Positions 5,680 through 6,765 of a DNA stretch of 6,765 bases are shown piece by piece. Numbering within the stretch: position 1 is the stretch's first letter; each line of letters opens with the position of its first letter. Origin of the DNA: Bacilli bacterium (lineage in GTDB: Bacteria; Bacillota_I; Bacilli_A; RF39; UBA660); the NCBI GenBank assembly GCA_900758895.1, contig CAAETG010000137.1, forward strand, positions 1 through 6,765, in the 5' to 3' direction. The translations under genes were made by a program, and so were the position numbers. The notes under the pieces are model-generated. The model saw only the letters and a list, made by a program, of their open reading frames with translations, was not told the DNA's origin and made no database searches.

Positions 5680-6213
5680 ATGGCAAGTGGTAAAATAAAG
5701 TATAAATCTCAAACATTAAAAAAGTATTTTATTGGACTTTGTATTATTTTAGCCATAATTTTTCTTGCGTTATATTTTCATAAATGGGATACTGTTAAAG
5801 AACAAGAAAAATATTATAATAGCTATTTAATTAGTACGAATACAATTAGTCTAGAAATGACAGATATTGATGAAATTAATGCAGTTTTATCAGAGACACC
5901 TAGTTATTATTTCTTGTATATTAGTTATACTAACGATGAAGATGTTTATAACTTAGAAACAGAACTAAAACCTTTAATTGATGAATATCATTTACAAAAT
6001 AGTTTTTATTTTCTAAATGTTACAGATTTTAAAGATACTAATACTAATTATAAAGAAGATATTGCTGATGCTTTAGATATTGATGCTAATATTATATCAC
6101 AAGTTCCTATCATTCTTTATTTTAAAGATGGAGAGCTTGTTAGTACACACGGAATATTTACAGCTTCAGAATTTCAAGATTTACTAGAAACACAAGATAT
6201 TAAATCACAATAA
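5680..6213 (+). CDS. Membrane-anchored thioredoxin-fold protein lacking CxxC
   Basis: A 177-residue protein with a basic N-terminus, one transmembrane helix (about 17-33) and an outward-facing thioredoxin-like domain (about 60-172). The strand Y-Y-F-L-Y-I-S-Y-T (76-84) is followed by a helix (about 89-103), the strand F-Y-F-L-N-V (109-114) and Q-V-P-I-I-L-Y-F-K-D-G (141-151), whose proline P143 matches the conserved cis-Pro of thioredoxins. The usual CxxC position reads S-Y-T-N (82-85), and the only cysteine is C21 in the membrane helix, so it cannot act as a dithiol oxidoreductase. It resembles small thioredoxin-like proteins of Bacilli, some of which are labelled bacteriocin transport accessory or DUF6568; that match is from memory. 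The ATG at 5680 is chosen for GGAGG 6 nt upstream. It converges with nth, with 7 nt between the stop codons. Confidence 0.82.
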   Translation: MASGKIKYKSQTLKKYFIGLCIILAIIFLALYFHKWDTVKEQEKYYNSYLISTNTISLEMTDIDEINAVLSETPSYYFLYISYTNDEDVYNLETELKPLIDEYHLQNSFYFLNVTDFKDTNTNYKEDIADALDIDANIISQVPIILYFKDGELVSTHGIFTASEFQDLLETQDIKSQ

Positions 6214-6241
6214 AAATTACTCACTCATGAGTAATTTTTTT
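6212..6241. terminator. Bidirectional terminator between the thioredoxin-fold gene and nth
   Basis: AAAAATTACTC (6212-6222) and GAGTAATTTTT (6229-6239) pair perfectly over 11 bp around a 6-nt loop. Plus-strand transcripts end in seven T's (6235-6241) and minus-strand transcripts in five T's. The stem contains parts of both stop codons, TAA at 6211-6213 and TGA at 6223-6221. Confidence 0.88.
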
Positions 6242-6765
6242 GTAGTATTTGCAATTGTTTTTAAATAAACATTCTTCACATTTTGGATTTCTGGCTGTAC
6301 AATTGTATCTACCAAATAAAACAAATTGATGATGGAGTCTACTCCATTTATCTTTAGGAAACTTTTTCATTAGTTTTTGTTCGATTACCGATACTGTATC
6401 GCCATCTTTTGCTAATCCAAGTCGTATTGATACTCTTGCCACATGAGTATCGACAGCGATAGCAGGCACATTATAAATGTTGGATAATACAACATTACAA
6501 GTTTTTCTTCCAACGCCAGGAAGACTTTCTAAATATTCACGATTATTAGGAACGATTCCTTGATAATCTTCTATTAATCTAGTAGCAATTGTTTTAATAT
6601 ACACTGCTTTTTTGGTATGGGAGCCACAAGGCCTAATAATATTTTCAATTTCTTTTATATTTGCTTCTTTTAACCCTTTTAAATCATATTTATTAAATAA
6701 TACCTTAGTTACCATATTGACTCTTTTATCGGTACATTGGGCACTTAGGACAGTGGCAATTAACA
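6221..6765 (-). CDS. nth: Endonuclease III, DNA glycosylase/AP lyase (5' end beyond window)
   Basis: The frame is open to the right edge; 180 residues of the usual 210 or so are visible and the N-terminus is outside. It opens with the family phrase L-S-A-Q-C-T-D-K-R-V-N (fragment 6-16), so the ATG at 6715 is internal and not the start. The helix-hairpin-helix L-P-G-V-G-R-K-T (81-88) carries the catalytic lysine (fragment K87). V-D-T-H-V-A-R holds the catalytic aspartate (D105). The C-terminus has the iron-sulfur cluster ligands in the canonical C-x6-C-x2-C-x5-C spacing. All functional residues are present. The enzyme removes oxidised pyrimidines and nicks the abasic site in base excision repair. 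It ends in TGA, inside the shared terminator. In Bacillota nth often lies next to dnaD, but the upstream gene cannot be seen here. Confidence 0.97.
   Translation of the reverse strand, partial: LIATVLSAQCTDKRVNMVTKVLFNKYDLKGLKEANIKEIENIIRPCGSHTKKAVYIKTIATRLIEDYQGIVPNNREYLESLPGVGRKTCNVVLSNIYNVPAIAVDTHVARVSIRLGLAKDGDTVSVIEQKLMKKFPKDKWSRLHHQFVLFGRYNCTARNPKCEECLFKNNCKYYKKITHE

Noticed and set aside
6221..6715. nth starting at ATG 6715
   Set aside because: The frame continues upstream with the conserved endonuclease III phrase L-S-A-Q-C-T-D-K-R-V-N up to the window edge, so 6715 is an internal methionine.
1..6765. CRISPR arrays, tRNA/rRNA genes, insertion sequences, phage or defence genes
   Set aside because: No regularly spaced repeats, no cloverleaf or rRNA-like stretches, and no transposase, integrase or known defence domains are seen; intergenic spaces are all under 165 bp.

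Overview
The window is AT-rich DNA from a low-GC Gram-positive bacterium. The ftsY-ylxM order, strong AGGAGG-type ribosome binding sites and the protein repertoire fit the Bacilli, most likely an uncultured gut lineage of the Erysipelotrichia/RF39/Mollicutes-related kind. The taxonomic guess is inference. TGA ends the endonuclease III gene and TGG encodes tryptophan throughout, so the standard bacterial code applies and the Mycoplasma code does not.

Layout. Positions 1-1291 carry the SRP receptor gene ftsY followed by an overlapping ylxM that runs off the left edge, both on the minus strand. Upstream of them on the same strand is a two-gene unit, a small GNAT acetyltransferase and an overlapping HD-domain phosphohydrolase, closed by its own terminator at 1281-1314. 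The HD gene is broken by an in-frame TAA at codon 55 that lies inside a perfect 13-bp inverted repeat. A 134-bp divergent promoter region separates this unit from ftsK/spoIIIE (plus strand, 742 aa), which ends in a strong terminator. A minus-strand zinc-ribbon membrane protein follows and is divergent from a plus-strand ribbon-helix-helix regulator. Next comes a plus-strand membrane-anchored thioredoxin-fold protein without a CxxC motif. It converges on endonuclease III (nth, minus strand, 5' end outside the window), and the two share a bidirectional terminator.

How the genes relate. Most are independent housekeeping units: co-translational membrane targeting (ftsY/ylxM), chromosome translocation (ftsK) and base excision repair (nth). 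The zinc-ribbon protein, RHH regulator and thioredoxin-fold protein are less conserved; the first two share a divergent control region with short direct repeats. A window-wide pattern is that every recognisable -10 box lies only 6-9 nt before the Shine-Dalgarno sequence, which predicts mRNAs with leaders of about 11-16 nt. I see no mobile element, CRISPR array, tRNA, rRNA or defence system. The best candidates for a second look are the palindrome-associated nonsense mutation in the HD gene and the compact promoter architecture.
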